Source of the DNA: Rhizorhabdus dicambivorans
Lineage (GTDB): Bacteria > Pseudomonadota > Alphaproteobacteria > Sphingomonadales > Sphingomonadaceae
Reading direction: 5' to 3'
Assembly: GCF_002355275.1 (NCBI RefSeq)
Contig: NZ_CP023449.1
Coordinates: 4,938,001 to 5,002,000, forward strand
DNA: 64,000 nt
In this document: in pieces, positions 19,475 through 28,651 of the stretch
Layout: each line of letters begins with the position of its first letter
Position numbering within the stretch: the first letter of the stretch is position 1
Notes under the pieces: generated by a model
Seen by the model: only the letters and a program-made list of their open reading frames with translations
What the model was told of the DNA's origin: nothing
Database searches by the model: none
Program-made: the position numbers and the translations under genes

Positions 19475-20329
19475 ATGCGAAACCTCCTCCCCACCACCGC
19501 GGCCATCGGCCTCGCGGTCCTCGGCGCCAGCGCTGCCTCGGCGCAGGACAGCGCCGCGGCTTGGACCGGCTTCTATGTCGGCGGCCAGCTCGGCTATGGC
19601 TGGCAGCCGAAGGACGGCGACGAAATCGTCAATTTCGACCGCAATCTGGACGGCAATTTCGGCGACGCCTTCGTCAACTTCCAGCCGAACGCGCTCGGCC
19701 GCGGCGGCATGTGCGGCGGTGCGCCGACTTCGGCGGTTCCGAGCACCGGCTGCACCAAGGACAATGACTCGACCAACTGGAAGATTCACGCGGGCTACGA
19801 CTATGGCTTCAGCCTGGGCGAATCCGGCACCTGGGTCGTCGGCGCGGTCGTCGAATATGGCAAGTCGTACCTGTACGACAACGTCACCGCCTTCAGCACC
19901 ACGCCCGCCGTCTACAAGATGCAGGCGACCCTGAAGAGCGACGGCGCGATCCGTGCGCGCGGCGGCTATGCCTTCGACACCGGCACGCTGATCTACGCCA
20001 CGGGCGGCGCCGCCTTCGGCAAGATCACCAACACCTTCTCGACCTCGAACACGGTCAACGCCAATTCGGTGACCGACCCCAAGAAGAACGCCTGGGGCTG
20101 GGTCTATGGTGGCGGTATCGAGCAGCAGGTCGGCAAGTTCTCGATCGGTACGCTCTACACCTTCACCGCGCTGAAGAACAACGACAGCCTGGTCCGCCTC
20201 GGCCCGCCGTTCGTGGCCAATCCGGCCAACCCGTTCATCGCGCAGAACGCTGGAGGCGTCGACTTCAAGCGGAGCTTCAGCAAGTTCGCCTTCCACTCGA
20301 TCCGCGCGGTGGCCAGCTACCGCTTCTGA
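19475..20329 (+). CDS. Outer-membrane beta-barrel protein
   Basis: A 284-aa protein with a signal peptide (AAIGLAVLGASAASAQ). It has alternating aromatic/Gly-rich strands (WTGFYVGGQLGYGW, GYDYGFSLGESGTWVVGAVV) and ends in SYRF, a terminal aromatic residue typical of BamA substrates. It resembles the Omp25/Omp31-type small barrels of alphaproteobacteria. AAAGGG lies upstream of ATG 19475. The 143-bp upstream gap is AT-richer than its surroundings and probably holds its own promoter. A strong terminator follows. Confidence 0.82.
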   Translation: MRNLLPTTAAIGLAVLGASAASAQDSAAAWTGFYVGGQLGYGWQPKDGDEIVNFDRNLDGNFGDAFVNFQPNALGRGGMCGGAPTSAVPSTGCTKDNDSTNWKIHAGYDYGFSLGESGTWVVGAVVEYGKSYLYDNVTAFSTTPAVYKMQATLKSDGAIRARGGYAFDTGTLIYATGGAAFGKITNTFSTSNTVNANSVTDPKKNAWGWVYGGGIEQQVGKFSIGTLYTFTALKNNDSLVRLGPPFVANPANPFIAQNAGGVDFKRSFSKFAFHSIRAVASYRF

Positions 20330-20348
20330 TCGACACGGCAACGCAAAG

Positions 20349-20386
20349 AAAAGGGGCCGGAAGCTTTCGCTTCCGGCCCCTTTTTT
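20349..20386. terminator. Rho-independent terminator
   Basis: A perfect 16-bp stem (20349-20364 with 20369-20384) with a TTTC loop, flanked by a T-run at 20381-20386 and an A-run on the other side. It can therefore terminate both the beta-barrel gene (+) and degP (-). Confidence 0.92.
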
Positions 20387-20405
20387 GGTTGCTGTGGATG
20401 CAGCC

Positions 20406-21965
20406 TCAGTTCTTCAGCTGCACACCGACATAGCGCGGCGGATTGTTACCGCGCTGCACGAACAGCAGCGCCGTCGGCCGCTTGGCTTTCTGGGCCGCCG
20501 CGATCTGGGCGGCGGCGGCCTGTACCGTGGCCACCGGCACATTATTGATCTGCAGGATGATGTCGCGCGGCTGGAAGCCATTGGCGGCCGCATCGCTCGA
20601 CGGATCGACATAGCTTACCACCACGCCCCGCAGGGTCGCCGCGACGCCGAGGCGACGGGCAAGGTCCGGGGTCAGCGTCTGGAAGCCCAGGCCGATGGCG
20701 TTGCGTGTCGCCTGGTCGGGCGCGATCGGGGCGCTGCCCGCGCCGTCATCCTGATCCTCGTCCCCGTCGCCGCTGTTGGCCAGCTGGTCCTCGGGGGGGC
20801 GCTCGCCCAGCGTCACCGTCACCGTCTTGCGCTGGCCCTCGCGGATCAGCTCAATCGGCAGGCGCGATCCCACCGCCGTCTTGCCGACGATGTAGGACAG
20901 CGTGTTATCGGGGGTGACGTCCTGGCCGTTGACCTTCACGATCACGTCGCCCTGGCGGATGCCGGCCCGCGCCGCGGCCTCGCCCGGCTCGACCCGCGCG
21001 ACGATCTCGCCGCGGTCCTTGGGCAGGCCCAGGCTGCTGGCGATGTCCTGCGTCATCGGCTGGATACCGACGCCCAGATAGCCGCGCTTGATCCGCTCGC
21101 CGGTGCGCAGCTGATCGATGATCGGCTTCGCCTCTTCGGCCGGGATCGCGAAACCGATGCCGACATTGCCGCCGGTCGGCGAGAAGATCGCGGTGTTGAT
21201 GCCGATCACATTGCCCTGGAGATCGAACATCGGGCCGCCCGAATTGCCCTGGTTGATCGACGCGTCGGTCTGGATGTAGCGGTCATAGGGGCCGTTGATG
21301 CCGATCGAGCGATGCAGCGCCGAGACGATGCCCGCGGTCACGGTGCCGCCGAGCCCGAAGGGATTGCCGATCGCCACTACCCAGTCGCCCACGCGGGTGC
21401 GCGTGGAATCGCCGAACTGGACGAAGGGCAGGTTCTTCGCATCGATCTTGAGCAGCGCCAGATCCGAGGTCTGGTCGCGGCCGACGATCGTCGCCTTATA
21501 CTCCTTGCGGTCGGGGAGCGTGACCGTGATCGAGCTGACCACCGCCCCGCTGCCGCCTTCCGGCGAGGCCGAGATGACGTGATTGTTGGTCACGACATAG
21601 CCGTCGGGCGAGATGATGAAACCGGAACCGAGCGAGGTCGCCTCGCGGGTGATCGGCCTGCCATTCTCATTGCCACCGCCACCGCCGCCGAAGCGACGGA
21701 ACAGTTCTTCGAACGGAGTACCGGAGAAAGCGTTGCCGCCGCTGCGCACCTGGATTTTCTGGGTGGTCGATATGTTGACCACCGCCGGTTGCAGCTTGGC
21801 CGCAAGATCGGCGAAGCTCATCGGCGCGCCGGGGCGCGGAGCCTCGGCGTTGATCGAGCCCGGGGCATTCTGCGCGACCTGCGCGCCGACCGGCTGCTGC
21901 ATCGTCAGAGTTGCGGTGGCACCACCCGCCAGCAAGGCCGCGGTGATCGCATAGGCATAACGCAC
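20406..21965 (-). CDS. degP: Periplasmic serine protease/chaperone, DegP/HtrA family (Do)
   Basis: A 519-aa envelope quality-control protease. It has a signal peptide, a trypsin-like domain and two PDZ domains. The catalytic triad is intact: His in VVTNNHV, Asp in QTSDLALLKI and Ser in NQGNSGGPMF, at about residues 129, 168 and 242. A Gly/Asn-rich loop precedes the His. I chose GTG 21965 because AAGGAG lies 9 nt upstream; a TTG at 21974 abuts that ribosome site and is less likely. It follows hflK-hflC on the same strand, an arrangement known in proteobacteria that links membrane and periplasmic proteolysis. Confidence 0.93.
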   Translation of the reverse strand: MRYAYAITAALLAGGATATLTMQQPVGAQVAQNAPGSINAEAPRPGAPMSFADLAAKLQPAVVNISTTQKIQVRSGGNAFSGTPFEELFRRFGGGGGGNENGRPITREATSLGSGFIISPDGYVVTNNHVISASPEGGSGAVVSSITVTLPDRKEYKATIVGRDQTSDLALLKIDAKNLPFVQFGDSTRTRVGDWVVAIGNPFGLGGTVTAGIVSALHRSIGINGPYDRYIQTDASINQGNSGGPMFDLQGNVIGINTAIFSPTGGNVGIGFAIPAEEAKPIIDQLRTGERIKRGYLGVGIQPMTQDIASSLGLPKDRGEIVARVEPGEAAARAGIRQGDVIVKVNGQDVTPDNTLSYIVGKTAVGSRLPIELIREGQRKTVTVTLGERPPEDQLANSGDGDEDQDDGAGSAPIAPDQATRNAIGLGFQTLTPDLARRLGVAATLRGVVVSYVDPSSDAAANGFQPRDIILQINNVPVATVQAAAAQIAAAQKAKRPTALLFVQRGNNPPRYVGVQLKN

Positions 21966-22074
21966 TTTGGCCAACTCCTTAAAACTCCTGTCCTGCCGTT
22001 GCCGATGATGATCCGGGCGATTTATCTCCGTCCCGGTCGCTGAACCCCGCTTGAACGGCGCCGTTCCTTACCTC

Positions 22075-22944
22075 TTATCGGCGCCCGCGAAATTCGCGCA
22101 GATATTCGTTATCGGGCGACAGTATCGCGTTGGACGATCCGGGCGCATCGGTCCCATCGGTGCCGAACGTGACCCGATAGGACTGCATCGCCCGATAGAA
22201 ATTGTAGAAATCCGGATCCTTGTTGAAGCTCTCCGCATAGACGCCGGCCGCCTGCGCGTCGGCTTCCGATGTGACGATCTGCGCCTGCTTGCGGCCCTCG
22301 GCAAGGATCGACTGCGCCTCCTGCTGGCGCGCGGTGCGCATCCGGTTGAAGGCGGAATCGAGCGGAGTGCCGTCGGGCAGGTCGGCGCGCTTGATGCGGA
22401 CGTCGACGATCTCGGCGCCATATTGGCTGGCGACCCGGTTGAGCCGGCTCTGGATATTGTCCATCACCGCGCCGCGCTCGGGGCTGAGCAGCGACGCGAA
22501 GGGCCGCTTTCCGAGCTCGTTGCGCAGCGAGGAACCGAGGATCGGGCGTAGCGCGTCCTCGACGCGGCGCTCGCTGCCCGCCGAGATCGCCATCTGCAGC
22601 GGATCGATGATGCGGTAGCGCGCATAGGCGTCGACCTCGAGCCGGAGCTGATCGGTCGACAGCACCGACTGCCGCTCCATGTCGAAATCGCGAACCCGCT
22701 TGTCGATCCAGTGGACGCTGTCGACGAACGGGATCTTGGCGATCACGCCGGCGCCGGTCTGCCCGAAGTCCTCATTGGGCCGATAGGCGTTGTAGACCTT
22801 GTAGGGCTTGCTCAGCCGGATGACGAGCGCCTGCTTGGTTTCGGGCACCACCGAGAAGATGTTGCTCAGCACGACCAGGACGATCATCACCGCGATCGCC
22901 CCGCCGATCATGTTGCGGCTGGCGAGATTGTCGGAAACGTTCAT
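22075..22944 (-). CDS. hflC: HflC, SPFH-family regulator of FtsH protease
   Basis: A 289-aa inner-membrane protein with one N-terminal anchor (MIGGAIAVMIVLVVLSNIFS) followed by an SPFH/band-7 domain. The mid-region contains ADLPDGTPLDSAFNRMRTAR and EGRKQAQIVTSEADAQA, characteristic of HflC. It forms a complex with HflK around FtsH. Its ATG overlaps the hflK stop by 4 nt (22941-22944), so the two are translationally coupled. Confidence 0.94.
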   Translation of the reverse strand: MNVSDNLASRNMIGGAIAVMIVLVVLSNIFSVVPETKQALVIRLSKPYKVYNAYRPNEDFGQTGAGVIAKIPFVDSVHWIDKRVRDFDMERQSVLSTDQLRLEVDAYARYRIIDPLQMAISAGSERRVEDALRPILGSSLRNELGKRPFASLLSPERGAVMDNIQSRLNRVASQYGAEIVDVRIKRADLPDGTPLDSAFNRMRTARQQEAQSILAEGRKQAQIVTSEADAQAAGVYAESFNKDPDFYNFYRAMQSYRVTFGTDGTDAPGSSNAILSPDNEYLREFRGRR

Positions 22945-23990
22945 TGCTGGGCCTTCGGGGGTTGCGGCGGAAGCGGGACATAGGGGATCACGTTGGGCGC
23001 CTCGACGATCGTCTTGTCGGTCTTGGCGAGAACCCGCTCCATCGTCTCGTAATACATGCGCCGCCGCGTCACTTCGGGCGCCAGCTTATACTCGGCATAG
23101 ACCTTGTCGAAGGCCGCCGCCTCGCCTTCGGCCTTCGCGCCGAGCTGCTGGGCATAGGCGCGCGCCTGGTTGAGATAGGCCTGCGCCTGCTGCTGCGCGG
23201 CCGAGACCTCCTTGAAGGCATCGTTGACCGCGGCCGGCGGATCGGCCTGCTTGATCGCGACGCCCTGCACGGTGATGCCCGCACGATAGCCGTCGAGTAT
23301 CTCCTGCATGCGCTGCTGGACGCGGCCTTCGATCTGGCTGCGCTGCGAGCCCATCGCGTCGTTCAGCGCGACCCCCGCGATCTCAGCGCGCATCGCGCTC
23401 TCGGCGACCTCGGCCACCGTCTCGTCCGGCTCGGCCAGTTCGTAGAGATAGAGTTCGGGATCACGGATGTTCCACCGCACCGAATAGGCGAGATCGATGA
23501 TGTTCTGGTCGCCGGTCAGCATCAGATTCTGGCTGTTACCACCGCTTTCCGGGATGTCCTTCACCCGGATCTCCTCGACGTTGATCTTGGTGACGACGTC
23601 GATCGGCGCGGGAAAGCTGAGGTGGAAGCCGGGATCGAGCGTGCGGGCATAGGAACCGAGCCGGGTGATGACGCCGCGCTCCTGCGGATCGATCATGTGG
23701 CTGCTGGTCCAGACGATCCAGAGGAGCAGGATTCCGCCCGCAGCCCAGAAGATGAGGCGGCCCGCCTCGGGCTCGGGCCCGCCGCGTCCGCCGAAGCGCG
23801 CACGGCCACGCCGGAGCAGTTCGTCGATCGCCGAACGGCCCGCAGGGCCACACCCCGGCCGTCCACGCGGGGGCTGGTTCCAGGGGTTGGAATCGCCCCC
23901 GTCTCCGCCGCCCGATCCTCCACCGCCCCACGGTCCGCCCTCGTTGAGCAGGGGGCGGGGCGCCAATTCGCTGCTGTCACTATGGTTCAT
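22941..23990 (-). CDS. hflK: HflK, SPFH-family regulator of FtsH protease
   Basis: A 349-aa partner of HflC. The N-terminal 60 residues are Gly/Pro/Arg-rich (a GGPWGGGGSGGGDGG stretch), as usual for HflK, then a membrane segment (LIFWAAGGILLLWIVWTSS) and an SPFH domain (GVITRLGSYARTLDPGFHLS). ATG 23990 is preferred; the frame extends upstream but into the divergent promoter region shared with mrp. The C-terminus is Pro-rich. Confidence 0.93.
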   Translation of the reverse strand: MNHSDSSELAPRPLLNEGGPWGGGGSGGGDGGDSNPWNQPPRGRPGCGPAGRSAIDELLRRGRARFGGRGGPEPEAGRLIFWAAGGILLLWIVWTSSHMIDPQERGVITRLGSYARTLDPGFHLSFPAPIDVVTKINVEEIRVKDIPESGGNSQNLMLTGDQNIIDLAYSVRWNIRDPELYLYELAEPDETVAEVAESAMRAEIAGVALNDAMGSQRSQIEGRVQQRMQEILDGYRAGITVQGVAIKQADPPAAVNDAFKEVSAAQQQAQAYLNQARAYAQQLGAKAEGEAAAFDKVYAEYKLAPEVTRRRMYYETMERVLAKTDKTIVEAPNVIPYVPLPPQPPKAQQ

Positions 23991-24061
23991 GCGATCATTA
24001 TAGGAGCGGATCGGCGGAAAAACAGTGCCCTTTCCCCGCAGACTCCTTATTTGCACCCGCC

Positions 24062-25063
24062 ATGGACATGACGGAATCGCTCTCCCCCGCGCTCGACAGC
24101 GTGGCAGACCCCATCAGCGGCAAGGGCCTCATCGCCTCCGGACGCGCCGCAGAACCCCGCTTCGACAACGGAACGGTCAGCGTCGTGATCGATGTGACCG
24201 GCCTGTCGGGCGATGCCCGCAGCAAGCTCGAAGCATCGGTCAAACAGGCGCTGATCGCGGTGCCGGGGGTCGAGACGGTGCGCGTCGCGATGACCGCCGA
24301 GAAGCGCGGGCGCAAGATCATCGCGATCGGATCGGGCAAAGGCGGGGTCGGCAAGTCGACCCTGTCCGCCAATCTCGCGGTCGCCTTGAAGCGGATGGGC
24401 AAGAAGGTGGGGCTGGTCGACGCCGATATCTATGGCCCCTCGCAATCCCGTCTGCTCTCGACCGAAGGCATGCGGCCGACCGCGCAGGGACAAAAGATGG
24501 ACCCGGTCATCTCCCCCTTCGGCGTGCCGATGCTGTCGATGGCGCAGCTCGTCCGCCCCGGCCAGGCAATCGCATGGCGCGGCCCGATGGCGGGCAATGC
24601 GCTGGGCCAGCTGGTCGACGCCGAATGGGGCGACGTCGATCTGCTGCTGCTCGATCTGCCGCCGGGCACCGGCGACGTCCAGCTGACCATGGTACAGAAG
24701 TTCAAGCCGGCCGGCGCGATCATCGTCTCGACGCCGCAGGACCTCGCGCTGATCGATGCGACCCGCGCGATCGACTTCTTCAACCAGAGCCAGGTGCCGA
24801 TCATCGGCATGATCGAGAATATGGCGGGCTATGCCTGCCCGCATTGCGGCGAGGTTTCCGATCCCTTCGGCCAGGGCGGCGCGCAGGCGGCCGCGGTATC
24901 GATGCAGCTGCCTTTCCTCGGCCGGGTACCACTCGACATCGGCATCCGCACCGCGTCGGACGCGGGACGCCCGCCGGCGGCCGAGGAAGGCGACACGGTG
25001 TTCGCGCCGTTCGCGCAAAAGATCGCCGACTGGTTGAACCCGGCCAAGCCCGCATCATTTTAG
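24062..25063 (+). CDS. mrp: Mrp/ApbC-family iron-sulfur cluster carrier ATPase
   Basis: A 333-aa P-loop ATPase. A short MIP18-like N-terminal segment precedes the deviant Walker A motif GSGKGGVGKST (about residues 90-100). The Mrp signature follows (LLLDLPPGTGDVQLT), and the C-terminal part has the cluster-binding CPHC motif in GYACPHCGEVSDPF. It delivers Fe-S clusters to target proteins. It is divergent from hflK with 71 bp between. No strong ribosome site is seen before 24062, and a second ATG at 24068 is possible. Confidence 0.93.
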   Translation: MDMTESLSPALDSVADPISGKGLIASGRAAEPRFDNGTVSVVIDVTGLSGDARSKLEASVKQALIAVPGVETVRVAMTAEKRGRKIIAIGSGKGGVGKSTLSANLAVALKRMGKKVGLVDADIYGPSQSRLLSTEGMRPTAQGQKMDPVISPFGVPMLSMAQLVRPGQAIAWRGPMAGNALGQLVDAEWGDVDLLLLDLPPGTGDVQLTMVQKFKPAGAIIVSTPQDLALIDATRAIDFFNQSQVPIIGMIENMAGYACPHCGEVSDPFGQGGAQAAAVSMQLPFLGRVPLDIGIRTASDAGRPPAAEEGDTVFAPFAQKIADWLNPAKPASF

Positions 25064-25089
25064 GGGGACCATGATCCAAGGAGCCCCCC

Positions 25090-25506
25090 ATGCCGCTCAC
25101 CGCCGATAACGAAATCGCCGACCTGCTGCGCGCCACTAAGACCATCGCGATGGTCGGCGCGAGCGACCGGCCCGACCGGGCGAGCTTCGGCGTGATGCGC
25201 TTCCTGCTCGGCCGGGGCTACAAGGTGATCCCGGTCAACCCGCAGCTCGCGGGGCAGAGCATCCACGGCCAGCCCGTGGTCGCCACCCTTGCCGAGATCG
25301 GCGAACCGATCGATCTGGTCGACATCTTCCGCAACTCCGCCGCCGCCGGCCCGGTGATCGATGAAGCGATCGCGGTGGGCGCCAAAGCCGTGTGGACCCA
25401 GCTGGGCGTTTATAATGACGAGGCGGTGGCCCGCGCCGAGGCCGCCGGCCTCAAGGCAGTGGTCGACCACTGCCCGAAGATCGAGATACCCCGGCTGGGG
25501 CTCTGA
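25090..25506 (+). CDS. CoA-binding domain protein (YccU family)
   Basis: A 138-aa protein made of a single CoA-binding Rossmann fold, with TIAMVGASDRPDRASFGVM at the N-terminus and the C-terminal conserved stretch AVVDHCPKIEIPRL. Such stand-alone domains resemble the N-terminus of succinyl-CoA synthetase alpha; their physiological role is not established. AAGGAG lies just upstream of ATG 25090. It follows mrp by 26 bp and is probably in the same transcript. Confidence 0.85.
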   Translation: MPLTADNEIADLLRATKTIAMVGASDRPDRASFGVMRFLLGRGYKVIPVNPQLAGQSIHGQPVVATLAEIGEPIDLVDIFRNSAAAGPVIDEAIAVGAKAVWTQLGVYNDEAVARAEAAGLKAVVDHCPKIEIPRLGL

Positions 25507-25515
25507 CGCAGGTCC

Positions 25516-26295
25516 TCAGCGGATAACCGCCTTCGCGGCGCGATCCGCCAGCCGTTCCACCGCATGGGCGTGGATCGCCGGGGCGGTCGCTAACACGCCG
25601 AACTGCTCGCCCTTGGTGCTGTTATAGCGCAGCGGCCGGCCGAGCGCGTCGGTGACGGTGGCGCCGGCCTCCTGCGCGATCAGCGCGGCGGCGGCGATGT
25701 CCCATTCATTGCCCCAGCGCAGCGTCGCCAGCAGATCGGCCTGATCGGCGGCGACCATCGCGATGCGCAGCGCGATGGAATTGGGCTTGCCGACCATCAC
25801 GAGGTCGGAATCGGCACGCGGCAGGACATCGGCGGGAACCCGCGCGCCCGGAAGCTCCAGCCGCCGCGACGCGCGAACCGGCTCGCCGTTGCGGGTGGCG
25901 CCGCGCCCGGCCTGGGCGCGCCAATGCTCGCCGCGCGCCGGGGCATCGAGCACCCCGATCACCGGCCGGCCGCCTTCGACCAGCGCGATCGACACCGCCC
26001 AGCCTTCGCGCCCGCGCACATAATCGCGGGTGCCGTCGATCGGATCGACCACCCATACGCGCACGCAATTCAGCCGGTCGGCGCTGTCGGCGGTCTCCTC
26101 GGACAGCCAGCCGGCCTCGGGATCGAGCGCCATCAGCCGCTCGCGCAGCAGCGCGTCTGCGGCAAGATCGATGTCACAGACCGGGCTGCCCGGCACCTTG
26201 TCCCAATATTTGAAATCGCCCCGCCATGAGGCGTGCGCCATCGCGCCGACCTCGGCCGCGACCGCGCTCACCGCATCAAGAAGCGTTTCAGGCAC
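25516..26295 (-). CDS. Inositol monophosphatase-family phosphatase (CysQ-like)
   Basis: A 259-aa Mg-dependent phosphatase. The metal-binding motif is VVDPIDGTRDYVRG; LSEETAD lies before it and EWDIAAAALIAQEAGATVTD at the C-terminal site. The family includes inositol-1-phosphatase, histidinol phosphatase and the 3'(2'),5'-bisphosphate nucleotidase CysQ. The DPIDGTRDYVRG form fits CysQ-like members best, but the substrate is not decided by sequence. It starts with GTG 26295 and overlaps the pmbA stop by 8 nt, so the two are co-translated. Confidence 0.85.
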   Translation of the reverse strand: MPETLLDAVSAVAAEVGAMAHASWRGDFKYWDKVPGSPVCDIDLAADALLRERLMALDPEAGWLSEETADSADRLNCVRVWVVDPIDGTRDYVRGREGWAVSIALVEGGRPVIGVLDAPARGEHWRAQAGRGATRNGEPVRASRRLELPGARVPADVLPRADSDLVMVGKPNSIALRIAMVAADQADLLATLRWGNEWDIAAAALIAQEAGATVTDALGRPLRYNSTKGEQFGVLATAPAIHAHAVERLADRAAKAVIR

Positions 26296-27634
26296 CGGCT
26301 ACCGTCATTCCTTCGATCCGGATCGTCGGGGCATCAACCGCGCGGCGGAACACAAGATCCGAAGCGGGCGTCAGTTCGCGGAACATATCCTTCAGATTGC
26401 CGGCGACGGTGATTTCCGCGACCGGCTCGCAAATCCGGCCATCGCGGATCACGAAGCCCGATGCGCCCCGGCTGTAATCACCGGTCACGCCATTGACGCC
26501 CTGGCCGATCAGCTCGGTGACATAGACGCCCAGCTTGATGTCGGCGATCAGCTCCTCCGGCGAAAGCGCGCCCGCTTCCAGATAGAGGTTGGTCAGCCCC
26601 GCCCCCGGCGGGCCGCCGACGCCGCGCGTCGCATGGCCGGTCGGCGCCAGGCCGAGCTGGCGTGCGGAGGCCGAGTCCATGATCCAGCCGGTCAGCACGC
26701 CGTCGGCGATGATATCGCGCGCGGCGGTGGGCAGGCCTTCCCCGTCGAACGGCTTGGAGCGGAGACCGCGCCGCCGCAGCGGATCGTCGCGCACGGTGAT
26801 GCCCCTGGCGAAGACCTGTTCGCCCAGCCTGTCGAGCAGGAAGCTGGTCCGCCGCGCCACCGCCGCGCCGGTGATCGCCCCGGCAAGATGGCCCAGCATC
26901 CCCGCGCTGACCCGGGGATCGTAGACGATCGGCATCGCCCCGCTCGACAGCTTTCCGGGGTTGAGCCGCTTGACCGCGCGGTCGCCGGCGCGGGCGCCGA
27001 TCGCGGCGGCATCCTCCAGATCGGCGATGTGGCGGGTCGAATGATAGGCATAGTCGCGCTGCATGTTGGCGCCCTCGCCCGCGATCACGCTGGCCGAGCA
27101 GCCATAGCCGCTGGTCGAATAGCCACGCGCGAAGCCGGTGCTGGTGGCGAGCGCGATGACGCTGCGGCTCGCCGAAGCTCCCGCGCCTTCGCTGTTGGTG
27201 ACGCCCTTGACGGCGCGCGCCGCATCCTCGGCCGCCTCGCCCCGCTCGCGCAGCGCGGCGGGCGAGGGATCGGCGCCGTCATCGCCATCGACATCGGGCG
27301 CGGGACCGCGCAGCAGCCGATCCTCGGGGGCGAGCCCCGCATAGGGATCCTCGGGGGCCTCGCGCGCCATCGCCACGGCGCGCACGACCAGCTGGGCCAG
27401 CGCATCGGCCGACAGGTCGGACGAGGAGACGCTCGCCGAGCGGCTGCCGACGAACAGGCGCAGGCCGATCTCCTCACCCTCCGACCGCTCGACATCCTCC
27501 AGCGCCCCGAGGCGGACCGATATCTGGGTCGAATTGTTGCAGACATAGAGCGCGTCGGCCGCGTCGGCCCCGGCCTTGCGGGCGGCGGCGACGAGATCGG
27601 CGGTACGGCTTTCGGCTTCGGAGAGGCTCAGCAT
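26288..27634 (-). CDS. pmbA: PmbA/TldE, metalloprotease-related protein
   Basis: A 448-aa member of the TldD/PmbA family. TldD and PmbA (TldE) form a heterodimer that cleaves unfolded peptides and matures some RiPPs such as microcin B17. This copy has the typical end region (GVNGVTGDYSRGASGFVIRDG and an ending close to EGMTVAGA) and lacks an HExxxH zinc motif, which marks it as the PmbA/TldE rather than TldD partner. No tldD is in this window. It is cotranscribed with the downstream phosphatase. Confidence 0.9.
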   Translation of the reverse strand: MLSLSEAESRTADLVAAARKAGADAADALYVCNNSTQISVRLGALEDVERSEGEEIGLRLFVGSRSASVSSSDLSADALAQLVVRAVAMAREAPEDPYAGLAPEDRLLRGPAPDVDGDDGADPSPAALRERGEAAEDAARAVKGVTNSEGAGASASRSVIALATSTGFARGYSTSGYGCSASVIAGEGANMQRDYAYHSTRHIADLEDAAAIGARAGDRAVKRLNPGKLSSGAMPIVYDPRVSAGMLGHLAGAITGAAVARRTSFLLDRLGEQVFARGITVRDDPLRRRGLRSKPFDGEGLPTAARDIIADGVLTGWIMDSASARQLGLAPTGHATRGVGGPPGAGLTNLYLEAGALSPEELIADIKLGVYVTELIGQGVNGVTGDYSRGASGFVIRDGRICEPVAEITVAGNLKDMFRELTPASDLVFRRAVDAPTIRIEGMTVAGA

Positions 27635-27693
27635 CCCGGCGACTTAGGTATCGGGATGCCGAAGGTCAAACCCTTGGTGCCGATGAAACGGGT

Positions 27694-28611
27694 TCAGGCG
27701 GTCTGGCCCACCACCAGACAGGCGAGCGCCATCAGCAGCCCCGTCATGCGGTTCGAGCGGAAACGCATCAGCGCATCGGCGGGGTCATGGCGGTTCAGCC
27801 CCGCAACCTGCCAGACGAGATGGAGCGCGACCGGCAGCAGCGCCGCCGTGGCGAGCCATTGCGGCCGAACCTGCCACAGCGCCATCATCCAGCAGCCAAG
27901 CGCCACCGCATAGCATAGCCCGATACCCAGCCTCGCCCGGGCCCCCAGCGCGCGGGCCGAGGACTTCACACCCGCCAGCGCATCATCCTCGATGTCCTGC
28001 AGGGCGTAGATGGTGTCATAGCCGATCACCCAGAAGACCGAGCCGGCGTAGAGCCACCACAGCGCCGGCGCGAAGCCACCGGTCACCGCCGGCCAGCCGA
28101 CCAGTGCCGCCCAGGAGAAGACGAGGCCGAGCCATGCCTGCGGCCACCAGGTGATCCGCTTCATGAAGGGATAGGCCGCGACCGCACCGAGACTGGCTAG
28201 CGCGGCAATCGCGGCGGTCCCGTTGAGCTGGAGCAGCACGACCAGCCCGACCAGGCACAGCAGCAGCAGCCACGCCCAGGCGGCCTTGAGGCTCACCCGG
28301 CCGCTGGCAAGCGGGCGCGCGGCGGTGCGCGCCACCTTCCGGTCGAGATCGCGATCGACGATGTCGTTATAGACGCAGCCCGCGCCGCGCATCGCGACCG
28401 CGCCCAGCGCGAACCACAGGATCAGGTCCCAGCGGTCGACCGCATGCCCCGCCAGCGCCATCGCCCATGCGCCGGGCCAGAACAGCAGCCAGCTGCCGAT
28501 CGGCCGGTCGAAGCGGGCGAGCAGCCAATAGGGGCGCACGCCTTCGGGCACGCGCAGCGCCAGCCGCCTGCGCTCGCTGTCGGGTACGATCTGCTCGACT
28601 TCCTTCGCCAT
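27694..28611 (-). CDS. ubiA: 4-hydroxybenzoate octaprenyltransferase
   Basis: A 305-aa integral membrane prenyltransferase of ubiquinone synthesis. The two Asp-rich Mg-diphosphate motifs are present: NDIVDRDLDRKVARTAARPL and DTIYALQDIEDD. About eight membrane segments can be seen. ATG 28611 gives the normal family length; longer readings extend into the divergent rsmE gene. It shares a 40-bp divergent gap with rsmE. Confidence 0.93.
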   Translation of the reverse strand: MAKEVEQIVPDSERRRLALRVPEGVRPYWLLARFDRPIGSWLLFWPGAWAMALAGHAVDRWDLILWFALGAVAMRGAGCVYNDIVDRDLDRKVARTAARPLASGRVSLKAAWAWLLLLCLVGLVVLLQLNGTAAIAALASLGAVAAYPFMKRITWWPQAWLGLVFSWAALVGWPAVTGGFAPALWWLYAGSVFWVIGYDTIYALQDIEDDALAGVKSSARALGARARLGIGLCYAVALGCWMMALWQVRPQWLATAALLPVALHLVWQVAGLNRHDPADALMRFRSNRMTGLLMALACLVVGQTA

Positions 28612-28651
28612 GGGCGGCAGGTAGGACAAAAGACCAGCCTTCGGAAGTCCC

